The notes: generated from the letters alone by a model not told the origin. Counted from the first letter of the stretch, positions 27,992 through 37,336 are shown. The stretch: DNA of 58,913 nt from a bacterium (GCA_013360215.1 JABWCP010000019.1:1-58913), one strand, 5' to 3'. Translations and numbers: made by a program.

Positions 27992-30403
27992 CTAACCGAC
28001 CAGCTGACTGCTCCAAAGGTACAGGCGCTTGAGTTCCAGCACTTTGCGATCCACCTTGGCATCGGTCGGATTTTTCATTTTCAGCATTTTGCAAACTTTA
28101 TAGGACATACCAAACTGGCCCGCTTGTGCAAATTTTTCAACCATCTCCATCGTCGCATCTTGCGGGTTAATGTCTTCTTCGGTGATTTCTACTTCTTCAG
28201 TGACAACCTCCGCCTCTTCTTCAGCTGTCGCCACGGCGACCGGTTTTGCAGTTTCTTCTTTTACAGCTTCGACTACCGGTTTAGGCGTTTCCTGAACGAC
28301 GGGTACTCTCGGAGGCGCTTCAGCAACAAGTGCTTTAGTTTCGACCTTCGGCGTATCTATTTGCTTCAGTTCCGTTACAAATGCTTCCGTCTGAGGCATC
28401 TCCGGTTGTTTGACCGGTTCTTCCACAGCTTTAATCTCAGGCGCCGGCTTCTCTTCCGTTTTTTCCGGAATGATTGCAGCCGGTTGTACAGCTTTAGGTA
28501 CTTCCTCCGTGACTGCATCCAACCGCGCTTCCGCGCGCTCCGCTTCATCACTTAGGCCTGCAACATATGCGGCATAGGATATCGCGGGTTCTTCGTCGGT
28601 AATTACACTTTCCGTTGAGGCAACATTTTTCGGCGTTTGCTCTTCCAAACCTTCCATCATCTGATACGTCGCGTAATCAATCGTATCATCGCAGGTATCC
28701 AACCATCCGGCAAAGGCAGCAAAACGCATGACCTCATTATCATCATCCAGCAACGCTTCGTTGCGCTCTTCATCGCTTTCGACGCGTTCGAGGTAATCGC
28801 TATAACTCATCGGCGCGTCTTCTTCGTCGATAAAATCATCATCCGATGCAGCCTGGACTTTAGCCAAACGTTCCGTGATCGCGTCGGTTTCATCATCAGC
28901 GACGACGGATTCCTCTTCATCGTCTTTGAAAAGCGATTCTTCAAGATCGGCTTCATCTGTCAGTACATCCAGATAGTCTTTGTAAGACATTTCAAGATCA
29001 TCCAGCGCCGCTTCTTGTTCTTCGGCTGTCAATATATCTTGATCGGCTACTTCGGAATAGGGTACGACTTCATTATCTTCAGCCGATGCTTTTTCAAAAA
29101 AGGCCGTCTCCTGTTCCGGCGTAATAAACACACCCGTATCTTCACCGCTGCCAAATGCCGAGTCCACATGACGATGAATGGTATCATCCTTATGTACTTC
29201 ATGTTTGTAGTCGTCCGCTTTACGCTCAGGAGGCCGTTTGACGACTTTGGGCTGCGATGCGGGTTTTTCTTCGGGTTTGGGAATTTCTTTTTTAACAGAT
29301 GGCGCCGTCGGCACTTCTTTGACAGCAGGTGTTTCGATTTTGGCGCGAATCTCTTCCGTTTTCTCTTTTGGACTTTCCGGAGCAACCTGTTTTTTGACAG
29401 TACCTCCGGCGGCGGCTATTTTTTTATCCAGCGCCGCACGATCCATGATCGCCGCACGACCGACCTTTTTCAGTTCCTGACGCTGCTTGAATTCAGCAAA
29501 CGACACTTCTTCATCATCATAAAAATACAAAATGCCTTCGCTATCGATCCACGCTGCCGACGCTTTTAATGCTTCATCCACATCGGACGTTTCGGCCGCG
29601 GTTTGTGCGACCGTCGTTGATACTTCGCTCGCCGAATCCGAAATCAATTCATCACGTTTTTCTTCCAGCACCGGCTCTGCCAAGGGCTCAGATTTTACTT
29701 CCTCCGCGACCGGAACCGCTTTTTTCTTTGTCATTTCTTTGACGATAAGATCTTCGACCATTTCGGTCGGCATCTTCAGTTCTTCTTTTTCAGCCGGAGG
29801 TTCAAAGGAAGGTTGCGCTTTTGCTGCAGGTGTTTCCGCTGTCGGTGAAGGGCGTTCCGCGGATGAAACAGGTTTCCGAACAACGGAACGCACGCCGTCC
29901 TCGTCTTCTTCTTCAGAGCGCGAAGCCTTCAGTTTTTGATATTGATCTTTAAGGTCAACAAGCGATTGGATCAGTGCTTTATTAATCGGATCGAAGCGCA
30001 ACGCCACGCGGTATTTTTGTACCGCAGAAACGACATCATCTTCTTCAAGTGCCAAATCACCGAGTAATTTATGCGCCGCTACGTGTGCCGGATGCGATTG
30101 GAGAAATTCACGAATATACTCCTGCGCCTGCTTTTTTTCACCGCGCCGGTAGTACGCCTTGGCCAAAATCAGGCGGGCCGTATCATAGTATGGAAATTTT
30201 TGTAGTCCGTCGGTAAGAATAGTTATCGCCTGATCGTACTGCCCCATGTCAAGGTACGCATCCGCAAGTTGTGCGAAGCGCACACTCTCCGGTTGATACG
30301 CCAGTTTGCTCTCAATCTGCTTGATCGCATCAATGAGCGTCACTTCAGCGAGAATCGCTTTATTGCCGACGGCGGGGACCGCCTGTTTTTCTGCTTTGGC
30401 CAT
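27992..30403 (-). CDS. TPR protein with long acidic, repeat-containing tail
   Basis: The start is set at MAKAEKQAVP (ATG 30401-30403), because the longer frame would run 76 bases into the glycosyltransferase gene. The 803-residue protein has TPR units near 25-150 (ADAYLDMGQYDQAITILTDG, AKAYYRRGEKKQAQEYIREF), then a long disordered Glu/Pro/Lys/Val-rich stretch, then a C-terminal helical segment (FAQAGQFGMSYKVCKMLKMK). Within the middle a short unit recurs at about residues 473, 532 and 607: [MI]SYxxY[LV], then about ten residues, then ExxxEAxLxD. No signal peptide is seen, so it is cytoplasmic. It starts 20 bases after the GT2 gene. The function is unknown; a scaffold role is inferred. Confidence 0.75.
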   Translation of the reverse strand: MAKAEKQAVPAVGNKAILAEVTLIDAIKQIESKLAYQPESVRFAQLADAYLDMGQYDQAITILTDGLQKFPYYDTARLILAKAYYRRGEKKQAQEYIREFLQSHPAHVAAHKLLGDLALEEDDVVSAVQKYRVALRFDPINKALIQSLVDLKDQYQKLKASRSEEEDEDGVRSVVRKPVSSAERPSPTAETPAAKAQPSFEPPAEKEELKMPTEMVEDLIVKEMTKKKAVPVAEEVKSEPLAEPVLEEKRDELISDSASEVSTTVAQTAAETSDVDEALKASAAWIDSEGILYFYDDEEVSFAEFKQRQELKKVGRAAIMDRAALDKKIAAAGGTVKKQVAPESPKEKTEEIRAKIETPAVKEVPTAPSVKKEIPKPEEKPASQPKVVKRPPERKADDYKHEVHKDDTIHRHVDSAFGSGEDTGVFITPEQETAFFEKASAEDNEVVPYSEVADQDILTAEEQEAALDDLEMSYKDYLDVLTDEADLEESLFKDDEEESVVADDETDAITERLAKVQAASDDDFIDEEDAPMSYSDYLERVESDEERNEALLDDDNEVMRFAAFAGWLDTCDDTIDYATYQMMEGLEEQTPKNVASTESVITDEEPAISYAAYVAGLSDEAERAEARLDAVTEEVPKAVQPAAIIPEKTEEKPAPEIKAVEEPVKQPEMPQTEAFVTELKQIDTPKVETKALVAEAPPRVPVVQETPKPVVEAVKEETAKPVAVATAEEEAEVVTEEVEITEEDINPQDATMEMVEKFAQAGQFGMSYKVCKMLKMKNPTDAKVDRKVLELKRLYLWSSQLVG

Positions 30404-30423
30404 AGGAAAAATTGATATTCGCG

Positions 30424-31929
30424 TTATGCCGAGGCTCGGTTGTCGTAAAAATGCTTCAAGGACAGGAATACCACCATCGAAAACCCGACAAGAATCCAAA
30501 CGTTAAAAAAGATCATGCCGATGAAGTTGGCTTTTTCGGTATAGTAGTTGCGAATACCGACTACTAAAGATACCAAAATAAAAGCAAGAAACAACAATTC
30601 TATCAAAAAAAGTGCATCCAATTTCACGCCATGAAAACGTGTTTTTTCTTTGCGTTTCATCGTGCCCCATTTGGGGGTACGTACGAAGGACGACTTGATA
30701 TCAAAAAAACCTTCGATTACGGCTTTTGCATTACTGATCGAAAGTCCGATACTTCCCATCATAAGCACCGGCAAAATAACCATCTTTTTCTTCCAGTTGG
30801 GGTTGATCATTTTTTCCGAGTAGAAGAAAAATATAAACAGACCCAACATACTGAGTACGAATACCGCCATAATGTCGAGAATAACATTAAAGCGTCCGTT
30901 TTCGTTGTGTAAAAACAAAATGGAAGAATTGAGCAAACACGAAATCACGACAAAAATGTACGAAAAATTGGCCGTGAGGTGAAAAAGCGATTGGATTTTG
31001 GTCCACATCGGCAGTTCGGCTTTCAGAATTTTCGGTACTAATTTTTTCGCCGTTTCCACCGAACCTTTGGTCCAGCGGAATTGTTGCGTTTTCAATGCAT
31101 GGATACCTATCGGCAATTCGCCGGGCACCACAATATCATTCAAATAAACAAACTTCCATCCTTTGAGCTGCGCTCTGTAACTCAAATCCAAATCTTCGGT
31201 CAGCGTATCGTCGTGCCAATTACCGGCATCGGTAATACAGGATTTGCGCCAGATACCGCCGGTACCATTGAAATTAATAAAAAAGCCTGCACGGTTACGC
31301 GCCAACTGTTGAATCACAAAATGTCCGTTGAGCCCGATCGCCTGTGTTTTGGTGAGCATCGAAAAATCTTCGTTTAAATAGCCCCAGCGACTTTGCACCA
31401 TACCGATCCGGGATTGGGAAAAATGCGGCATCGCTTTACGCAGGAAATCTTTTTCCGGAATAAAATCCGCATCAAAAATCGCGACAAATTCGCCGTGCGC
31501 ATACTCCAGCGCTTCGCGCAAAGCGCCGGCTTTGTAACCTTTTCGATCCGTACGATGAAACAGACGAATCATGTAACCTTGCGCGGCCAAGCGTTCGACG
31601 CATGCCCGCGTCAGTTGGACGGTGTCATCCGTCGAATCATCCAGCACCTGAATTTCCAGTTTGTTTTTCGGCCAATCCAGCTGGCTGGTCGCCAAAATCA
31701 GCCGTTCGGCTACCGTACTTTCATTGAAAATCGGCAACTGAATCGTGATCACCGGAAGTTTTTCTTCCGGTAAGTGTACCCAGTCTTCTGACGGTTGCGG
31801 ATGATCATCACGATGCTTCAAAAAATAATAAATCATGATGAAATTGTGCATGCTGAAAACAAACAGCACCGTCATACACGCGAGGTACGCGTAGAATAAG
31901 AAAGAACCTGCATCCATGGTAAAGAACAT
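30424..31929 (-). CDS. GT2 family membrane glycosyltransferase (cellulose-synthase-like)
   Basis: The 501-residue enzyme has an N-terminal membrane helix, a cytoplasmic GT2 domain and about four C-terminal membrane helices. The processive GT2 motifs are present: DDSTDDTV, FDADF, TEDLDLSYRAQ and QQFRWTKGS (QxxRW). This layout fits beta-glycan synthases such as the CslA/cellulose-synthase-like group. The sugar and product are not determinable. It lacks a PilZ domain. It lies 71 bases after lptE across a TTTAGGG-type repeat and 20 bases before the acidic TPR gene, so the pair probably functions together. No good ribosome site is visible; a second ATG lies 12 bases downstream. Confidence 0.87.
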   Translation of the reverse strand: MFFTMDAGSFLFYAYLACMTVLFVFSMHNFIMIYYFLKHRDDHPQPSEDWVHLPEEKLPVITIQLPIFNESTVAERLILATSQLDWPKNKLEIQVLDDSTDDTVQLTRACVERLAAQGYMIRLFHRTDRKGYKAGALREALEYAHGEFVAIFDADFIPEKDFLRKAMPHFSQSRIGMVQSRWGYLNEDFSMLTKTQAIGLNGHFVIQQLARNRAGFFINFNGTGGIWRKSCITDAGNWHDDTLTEDLDLSYRAQLKGWKFVYLNDIVVPGELPIGIHALKTQQFRWTKGSVETAKKLVPKILKAELPMWTKIQSLFHLTANFSYIFVVISCLLNSSILFLHNENGRFNVILDIMAVFVLSMLGLFIFFFYSEKMINPNWKKKMVILPVLMMGSIGLSISNAKAVIEGFFDIKSSFVRTPKWGTMKRKEKTRFHGVKLDALFLIELLFLAFILVSLVVGIRNYYTEKANFIGMIFFNVWILVGFSMVVFLSLKHFYDNRASA

Positions 31930-31935
31930 CTCGAG

Positions 31936-31983
31936 TTTAGGGTTTAGGGTATTAGGGTTTTTTAAAGGGTAAAAAAATTAGGG
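31936..31983. repeat. Telomere-like TTTAGGG repeat array
   Basis: TTTAGGG at 31936-31942 and 31943-31949 is followed by ATTAGGG (31951-31957), AAAGGG and TTAGGG (to 31983). Five GGG runs stand on the plus strand, with CCCTAA units on the coding strand of the adjacent GT2 gene just before its start. GGG runs of this kind can form a G-quadruplex. No other such array was seen in the window. Confidence 0.6.
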
Positions 31984-32000
31984 TTTTTTATTACTCATAA

Positions 32001-32501
32001 TTACCAATCCGACGTAACCTTATTGATCACGTTCTGCGTCAGCATCTTGATCGCATCCTCCATTCCGTCGCTGCGTTTGCGGGTACCGGTGAGTGCGTAA
32101 CGCCCCCATCCGGAAAATGTTTCTTCCCACATTGTTTTTTTCTCGCGGCGATTTTCAAATTTAATGATCGCCGTAATAGTGATCTTGTAATCCGATGTGG
32201 TAAACTGATTGCCGCTGCCTTCGAAGGCAAACACGATATCATCAACTTGGGTGATTTTTCCGCTCAGCACGGCATCGGCGGATTTGAAATCGGCTATGCG
32301 CAGGTTATTGTCGTCCAATATACCCTGCGTCAGACCGGTGGTGACTTTTTCGCGAATACCGGGTTCGGCCGTCAAATTATCGAACATCGGAACGGCGACG
32401 GTTTTCAGTTCACCAAGGTTGGCTCCGGTAAACGAATAGACGCATCCGATAAGACTGATCAGCAGTATGCCAAAGAACAAATATTTGAAATAACTTTTCA
32501 T
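32001..32501 (-). CDS. LptE-like lipoprotein (LPS assembly)
   Basis: The start chosen is MKSYFKYLFF (ATG 32499-32501), giving 166 residues; a GTG 27 bases upstream overlaps the stop of the sigma-54 activator. The signal peptide ends in the lipobox LIGC, and the mature protein starts CVYSFTGANLGELKTVAVPM, the style of FCB LptE-related lipoproteins. LptE plugs the LptD barrel and helps place lipopolysaccharide in the outer leaflet. lptD is not in the window. It follows the activator gene by 23 bases and is probably co-transcribed with gmk and that gene. Confidence 0.82.
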   Translation of the reverse strand: MKSYFKYLFFGILLISLIGCVYSFTGANLGELKTVAVPMFDNLTAEPGIREKVTTGLTQGILDDNNLRIADFKSADAVLSGKITQVDDIVFAFEGSGNQFTTSDYKITITAIIKFENRREKKTMWEETFSGWGRYALTGTRKRSDGMEDAIKMLTQNVINKVTSDW

Positions 32502-32524
32502 CGTTACATGTACCGGCTCGACGT

Positions 32525-33817
32525 TCACAGATCGAGATTGTACTCCTTGATCTTGCGATACAACGTGCGCTCGGACAGTCCCAGGGAACGCGCGGCGGCA
32601 TTACGTTTGCCGTCAAATTTTTTGAGCGCCTTGATGATCATATCCCGTTCCAGATCGCTCAGCGAAAGACTGTCGCGCTCTTGCCCTTCGTCCACGTTAT
32701 ACACTTCCGTTTCAACGATCTTACCGTCGCGAGTTTCTTTGTCAAAGTGCGGTGCGTATCCGGCGTGCGGAAAATCGCTGCCGCCCAAAGGCCGCGGTAC
32801 GTTGCCAAACTTAGCAACCAAAAAATGTTTGATATCATCCACATCCCGTTTCAGCGACAGAAGCGTTCTGTACAACAGTTCCCGCTCCGCTTGCTCCGGT
32901 GTCATATGTGTGGGAATCGGCAACATGGTATCGTCAGCGTCATTTTCAAACGCATCAATACCTTTAAAGTTTTCCAACTGCTTGGTAATATCTTCCGCCG
33001 TTACCGTTTCACCGCGCTTGATCGTAATCAGGCTTTCAACAAAATTCTTCAATTCGCGTACATTGCCTGGCCAGCGGTAGTTGACCATCATATCCATCGC
33101 TTCCGCGGTAAAACCGCGAAACTTGGCATACGTCTGCGCGCTATAATCATCGGTAAACCGCTTGATCAATACCGGTATATCCGCCCGCCGCTGACGTAGC
33201 GGCGGCATCGTAATGGTGATCGCTTTGAGACGATAATACAAGTCTTTGCGAAATTCACCACGGCGCACCATTTGTTCCAAATTGCGATTGGTCGCGCCGA
33301 TCACACGCACGTCGCACCGCCGGACGACCGAACCGCCGACTTTTAAAAATTCACCGGTTTCAAGAACGCGCAAGAGTTTCACTTGCGTTTGAAGCGGCAT
33401 GTCGCCGATTTCATCCAAAAATATTGTACCGCCGTTGGCGGTTTCAAAATACCCTTTACGCTCAGAAACTGCACCCGTAAACGCTCCGCGTTCATGGCCA
33501 AACAGTTCGCTTTCCAAAATACCCTCCGCGATGGCGCCGCTATTGACGATCACCAGCGGTTTATTGCGACGCGCACTCAACTGATGTATGGCTTTGGCCA
33601 TCACGTCTTTACCTGTGCCGCTTTCACCGATCACCAGCACGGCCACATCCGACGGAGCGACCCGGCATACATCCCGAATGATGGTTCGGATGGTTTCTGA
33701 TTCGCCGTAAAGCCCTATGCTTTCTCCGATTGAACGAAGGTTCTTTTCGATCTCCGTTTCGTTACTGTTCAGAACGAAACTGCGGAGTTGATCGTTATGT
33801 GCGGTATCAGCTGGCAT
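32525..33817 (-). CDS. Sigma-54-dependent transcriptional activator without receiver domain
   Basis: The start is set at MPADTAHND (ATG 33815-33817), next to the gmk stop; a longer frame would overlap gmk. The 430-residue protein has a short N-terminal region of about 40 residues, the AAA+ domain with Walker A GESGTGKD (64-71), the sigma-54 contact loop GAFTGA (111-116), and a C-terminal Fis-type helix-turn-helix (RNAAARSLGLSERTLYRKIK). There is no receiver, PAS or GAF domain, so it may be controlled by a partner protein or by its level. Genes it controls would have GG-N10-GC promoters; none was recognised nearby. Confidence 0.9.
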   Translation of the reverse strand: MPADTAHNDQLRSFVLNSNETEIEKNLRSIGESIGLYGESETIRTIIRDVCRVAPSDVAVLVIGESGTGKDVMAKAIHQLSARRNKPLVIVNSGAIAEGILESELFGHERGAFTGAVSERKGYFETANGGTIFLDEIGDMPLQTQVKLLRVLETGEFLKVGGSVVRRCDVRVIGATNRNLEQMVRRGEFRKDLYYRLKAITITMPPLRQRRADIPVLIKRFTDDYSAQTYAKFRGFTAEAMDMMVNYRWPGNVRELKNFVESLITIKRGETVTAEDITKQLENFKGIDAFENDADDTMLPIPTHMTPEQAERELLYRTLLSLKRDVDDIKHFLVAKFGNVPRPLGGSDFPHAGYAPHFDKETRDGKIVETEVYNVDEGQERDSLSLSDLERDMIIKALKKFDGKRNAAARSLGLSERTLYRKIKEYNLDL

Positions 33818-33818
33818 A

Positions 33819-34388
33819 TCAGCGACGGATGATATCCAAAATTTCGTTGGCAGCCCGTTCGATGGTATCATTGACCACAACGTGATCAAATAAATGCGCG
33901 CGATCCATTTCCTCTTGCACGCGCGCCAAGCGTATTTTCAACGTTTCTTCTGTTTCTGTACCACGGGACATAAGACGCTTACGCAGCTCATCCATAGAAG
34001 GCGGTTTAATAAATATAAGTACCGAGGTCCCTCCGTATGATTTTTTTACGTTGAGCGCGCCATTGACATCCAGATCCATGATCACGTTACAACCCATTCG
34101 GAGATCCGGTTCGACGGCCATACGTAATGTCCCGTAATAATTTCCGAAATGGTGGTCGTATTCCACAAAATCATCATTCTGTATGTGATCTTTAAATTCC
34201 TCTTCTGAAATAAAGTAATAATCTTTGCCGTCATTCTCACCTTCACGTTTGGCACGTGTCGTCGCCGAAATGGAAAATACCAACGTCGGGTCCATCTTGA
34301 GCAAGGTATTCTTAATGGCGGTCTTTCCTGTACCCGATGGAGCACTAAAGACGATCAGCTTGCCTTTGGATGATGAAAGATTAGCCAT
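33819..34388 (-). CDS. gmk: Guanylate kinase
   Basis: The 189-residue enzyme phosphorylates GMP to GDP. The P-loop SAPSGTGKTAIKN (near 15-27), the GMP-binding SISATTRAKREGENDGKDYY and the DLDVNGALNVKK motif are all present and length is normal. It appears to start the long minus-strand gene run to gcvP. The sigma-54 activator begins one base after its stop codon. It lies 180 bases downstream of the LIC_13387-like gene. Confidence 0.96.
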   Translation of the reverse strand: MANLSSSKGKLIVFSAPSGTGKTAIKNTLLKMDPTLVFSISATTRAKREGENDGKDYYFISEEEFKDHIQNDDFVEYDHHFGNYYGTLRMAVEPDLRMGCNVIMDLDVNGALNVKKSYGGTSVLIFIKPPSMDELRKRLMSRGTETEETLKIRLARVQEEMDRAHLFDHVVVNDTIERAANEILDIIRR

Positions 34389-34568
34389 TTTTAAGTACTG
34401 ACATTTTTACAGTTTATTACTTTACAATAAGCGGAAATATAGATTTTACTTAAGTTTAAGGCAAGAAATAAATTAGCAAAAATTATTATAGCACGGTTAC
34501 GACCAAAACACTTCCCCGGTGTTCGGGTTGCTCAAAAATACAATAATTTGGTACTCGCTTTATATCTG

Positions 34569-34982
34569 TCAGGTACGAGGTATTTGTATGTAAGCGATAC
34601 TATAGAAAACGAGCGGCAAGGTCATAAATGTCAGCGGTGCAGCAAAAAAATACATGGTGCATATTCCCGTGGCTATCGCCATACCGGCTATATTGATCTT
34701 CAAAACCCCGCGCATCACTTCTATCCGATCGGTCATCCGTGAAGCGATAAAAAGATTTAAAACGGCGACAAACAAACAAAAAAGCGCGAAAAACAAACTA
34801 AATCCGTTTTGAAAATCCATCAGTGAACGTGAACTACCCATGATTTCAAATTTATAATTTTGAGCCAGTTCAAATAGTTGTTTTTCGGTTTCGTTGGCCG
34901 GTATTCGTTCCTGAAAATGACCGAGCAGGTGAATAAAGGTCGTAGACAGTAGGATATAAGAACCTATTTTGAAGAATTTCAT
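34569..34982 (-). CDS. Four-helix membrane protein, LIC_13387-like
   Basis: The 137-residue protein has four hydrophobic segments: residues 6-24, 60-80 (SLFFALFCLFVAVLNLFIAS), 94-110 (INIAGMAIATGICTMYFF) and 115-130. A first loop contains HLLGHF and a segment with FEIMGSSRSLMDFQNGFSLF. From memory this resembles the small LIC_13387 family of unknown function. The gene stands alone between gmk and the DUF1028 gene and is more AT-rich than gmk. No role can be assigned. Confidence 0.7.
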   Translation of the reverse strand: MKFFKIGSYILLSTTFIHLLGHFQERIPANETEKQLFELAQNYKFEIMGSSRSLMDFQNGFSLFFALFCLFVAVLNLFIASRMTDRIEVMRGVLKINIAGMAIATGICTMYFFAAPLTFMTLPLVFYSIAYIQIPRT

Positions 34983-35035
34983 ACGACTGAGCTTCCTTTC
35001 TATACTTAAAAACGATTATCGCCAGGGATCAAAAA

Positions 35036-36007
35036 CTATTGTGAAAGAATAGATTTAAATTCCTCCGGTTTGACTGTCAGCAAACCCACACCCGGTAAAC
35101 GTTCCGTGAGAATACGCCAATTATTATCCTTGGCGAATATTTTTTTGAACATCGGGAGCGCATCGTTCATTTTACCGGCGTTGGCCAGTGCGACAGCATG
35201 CCAGTATTGCATTTCAAGGTTATCGGGAAACATTTTTTCAGCACCACCATACAGAGCCATCGCCTTGTCCATTTCGTGGTGCTCGATAGCCAAATCACCT
35301 TTATTCATCAGTTCGTAAGCGCGATACATTTTGAGAAGGCGGCGTATTTCGAGAACCGGCTCGGCATGATCTTCAACGCGTAACTCAATCATCCGGTCTT
35401 CCCAAATTTTTCCGGTAGCTTTCGCCTTAACGACAAGAATGGCGGCGGACTGTTTACCGCGAATATCGCCTCCGACGCTTTGCCCGGCTTCCAGTGCGGC
35501 AACCATCCGTTCGGCGAGCGGCCCCTGCGCTTCCTTAAAAGCTTTATGCATCGCCGGCCATACTTTGTCATTGAGCATCAGATTCGCCTGAACTGAAAAT
35601 TGTTCGCCTAACGCGTGACCGGCTGCGGGAATACACTTTTCGCCCGTGTGAGCGGCAACATTTCCTTTGGCATCTACGATAGCCAATTGGCGAACGGCAC
35701 GCCCTTCGTCGGAATCAATTAACATTTTAAGTACTTCCTGCGCCGTTTTGCCTTGCTTCAGGAGTTCCAGACCGCGCGGCCCGAACGACGGATTGACAAA
35801 CGATTGTGTAGCGATCGCACCGACACCGGCCTCCGCCCAAGTCACAAGCGATCCGACGGAAAACCAATTGGACTGCACCGCGACGCCCATATCACCGGTT
35901 TCGGGATCGCGCGCGACGATCGAATACGTGTGCACGAGACGATTTTCAGGTATGATCTGCGCAACCAACGACGATGTCATAAAATAAATAAAAAATATTT
36001 TTCTCAT
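35036..36007 (-). CDS. DUF1028 (Ntn-hydrolase-like) secreted protein with TPR-like tail
   Basis: The start is set at ATG 36005-36007, five bases after GGAG; a GTG six bases upstream is too near that site. The 323-residue product has a signal peptide (MRKIFFIYFMTSSLVAQ), then the DUF1028 domain from HTYSIVARDPETGDMGVAVQ to AILVVKAKATG, with the family's GVGAIATQSF block. Many DUF1028 proteins have a C-terminal helical extension, here about 235-320 with TPR-like units. The domain is thought to be related to Ntn hydrolases; substrate unknown. Probably periplasmic. Confidence 0.85.
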   Translation of the reverse strand: MRKIFFIYFMTSSLVAQIIPENRLVHTYSIVARDPETGDMGVAVQSNWFSVGSLVTWAEAGVGAIATQSFVNPSFGPRGLELLKQGKTAQEVLKMLIDSDEGRAVRQLAIVDAKGNVAAHTGEKCIPAAGHALGEQFSVQANLMLNDKVWPAMHKAFKEAQGPLAERMVAALEAGQSVGGDIRGKQSAAILVVKAKATGKIWEDRMIELRVEDHAEPVLEIRRLLKMYRAYELMNKGDLAIEHHEMDKAMALYGGAEKMFPDNLEMQYWHAVALANAGKMNDALPMFKKIFAKDNNWRILTERLPGVGLLTVKPEEFKSILSQ

Positions 36008-36211
36008 ACACACTCCATGTGAAATGGTCTATTTATAAAAAACCTGATAATTGTATAGACATCAGTCAGCCGTTCCCACAAAACCAGAAACCATCAAATT
36101 TATCCGTAGTTCGTCACTCAAAAAGGCGGTTTGAGATCAGAACGGTGATGCGATCAAACTAATCGCGTTTATAGAATTACAATACCTCATTGGCTCACCG
36201 AATGAGCCTAA

Positions 36212-36249
36212 ATGTATCAGTGCCGGTTTACATGCGCAAGAATAAGGTG
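36212..36249 (+). repeat. Direct repeat, left copy (38 bp)
   Basis: Begins ATGTATCAGTGCCGGTTTAC and continues to AAGGTG. It matches 39099-39136 at 33 of 38 positions in the same orientation, 2.9 kb away. The two copies flank the two unknown lipoprotein genes. Confidence 0.65.
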
Positions 36250-36270
36250 CTTTTGTTTGAAAAAAAATAA

Positions 36271-36292
36271 ACCCCGCTACTCTTAGCGGGGA
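36271..36292 (-). terminator. Terminator after the first lipoprotein gene
   Basis: CCCCGCTA (36272-36279) and TAGCGGGG (36284-36291) pair perfectly around CTCT. On the minus strand this is followed by TTTATTTTTTTT. It lies about 60 bases past the stop at 36350. Confidence 0.85.
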
Positions 36293-36349
36293 AATTCATA
36301 TTTCATAAATCGCCATAGTACGTAACGTAAAGCCGAGCACTACCCTATG

Positions 36350-37318
36350 TCAATCGCAAGTGCATGAATCGGGTTTCATTTCGATAACAAAACTAATAGT
36401 ATCCGATAACGTATAGGCTCCGAAATATCCGGCTATCTTGCGACCGTCTTCATCGGTGATATTTGACCTGTATGTGATCGGAGCATTGTATCTCCAATAC
36501 GTAAGCGAATCAAATAAATCATATGCGAACCCTGTAGTTTCGCGCATGCCCCATGCCCGGGTCAGTATCGTATCCATCGCCATGGAGACATACCACGGTA
36601 TCACATCATATACATCACCTGGAACGCATTCATTTCTTTGCGCGGCTAACCCTGACTTATTTTTTGATTGTAAAAACACAAGATCTTGGTCGTTGGGGTC
36701 AAGAGGATAAGGCGTTCTGAAACGATAAATGTATGCGCCTGAAACCTCCGGGCCCGACATCGAAGCCGACGCTGCGCAAAGCGGAGAAACCGGAGTTTGT
36801 TTTTTAGGATAAACCGTGATAGTATCGCCGGATAGAGGGATAGTGATCGTGATATTGTCCGGTACGCGTACGGTCGCCTTGTACTCCTTGCCATGCGGGC
36901 GCGTCACACGGAGCGAACACACCTCCAGCGCCGATATGTGCAGGGCATTGGCCACATCCCGATAGGTGCCTTTGCCCACATGCTCAAGCTCTACGGTCGC
37001 GCCTCCGGCGGTCATATAGACTTTGGCATCGTCGTGGTATGTAAGTACGCCACGGTAGTCTTCCACATAAGCTCTAAGCTGGATCTGCATCGTAAAGTCG
37101 AGCAGATTGGCGGCATCGGTCGAATCCGGATAGACAGCCAGTAATCGTCCTACAAATACTTCGATGGGATATTTACGGTCTTCATCCGGTACAGCATGGG
37201 CGATGATAAGATCATAGTCTTTATCCAGACGACCGTCATAAGGCTTTTTTTTATCCTCCGAACATCCTGCGCACCCATAAAATACCCAAACGATAAAGAA
37301 ACCGAAAAAAAATTTCAT
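36350..37318 (-). CDS. Unknown lipoprotein, 322 residues
   Basis: The start is supported by GGAG five bases upstream. The N-terminus MKFFFGFFIVWVFYGCAGCS is a lipoprotein signal with a cysteine near residue 16, and the C-terminus has DSCTCD. The body is beta-rich with several ITVYPKKQ- and VSGAYIYRFRTP-like strands and an ISDEDG-type pattern before AGYFGAYTLSD. This vaguely recalls the DUF4249 lipoproteins of FCB genomes, which is a weak guess. It has its own terminator and follows another one, so it is transcribed alone. Function unknown. Confidence 0.7.
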   Translation of the reverse strand: MKFFFGFFIVWVFYGCAGCSEDKKKPYDGRLDKDYDLIIAHAVPDEDRKYPIEVFVGRLLAVYPDSTDAANLLDFTMQIQLRAYVEDYRGVLTYHDDAKVYMTAGGATVELEHVGKGTYRDVANALHISALEVCSLRVTRPHGKEYKATVRVPDNITITIPLSGDTITVYPKKQTPVSPLCAASASMSGPEVSGAYIYRFRTPYPLDPNDQDLVFLQSKNKSGLAAQRNECVPGDVYDVIPWYVSMAMDTILTRAWGMRETTGFAYDLFDSLTYWRYNAPITYRSNITDEDGRKIAGYFGAYTLSDTISFVIEMKPDSCTCD

Positions 37319-37336
37319 AACAACTCCGTAAATAAA

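Larger units (their letters stand above)
36008..36349. other. Intergenic region with hairpin, direct repeat and terminator
   Basis: About 340 bases between the DUF1028 and first lipoprotein genes. It contains a small hairpin GGCTCA-CCGAA-TGAGCC (36192-36208), the left copy of a 38-bp direct repeat (36212-36249) and the terminator of the lipoprotein gene (36271-36292). No gene was seen. Confidence 0.5.

Noticed and set aside
28637-29569. 310-codon plus-strand frame opposite the acidic TPR gene
   Set aside because: Phe/Arg-rich product is the complement of Glu/Lys/Ala codons; no ribosome site.
30404-30499. N-terminal extension of the acidic TPR protein
   Set aside because: It would overlap the end of the glycosyltransferase gene by 76 bases and adds no recognisable sequence.
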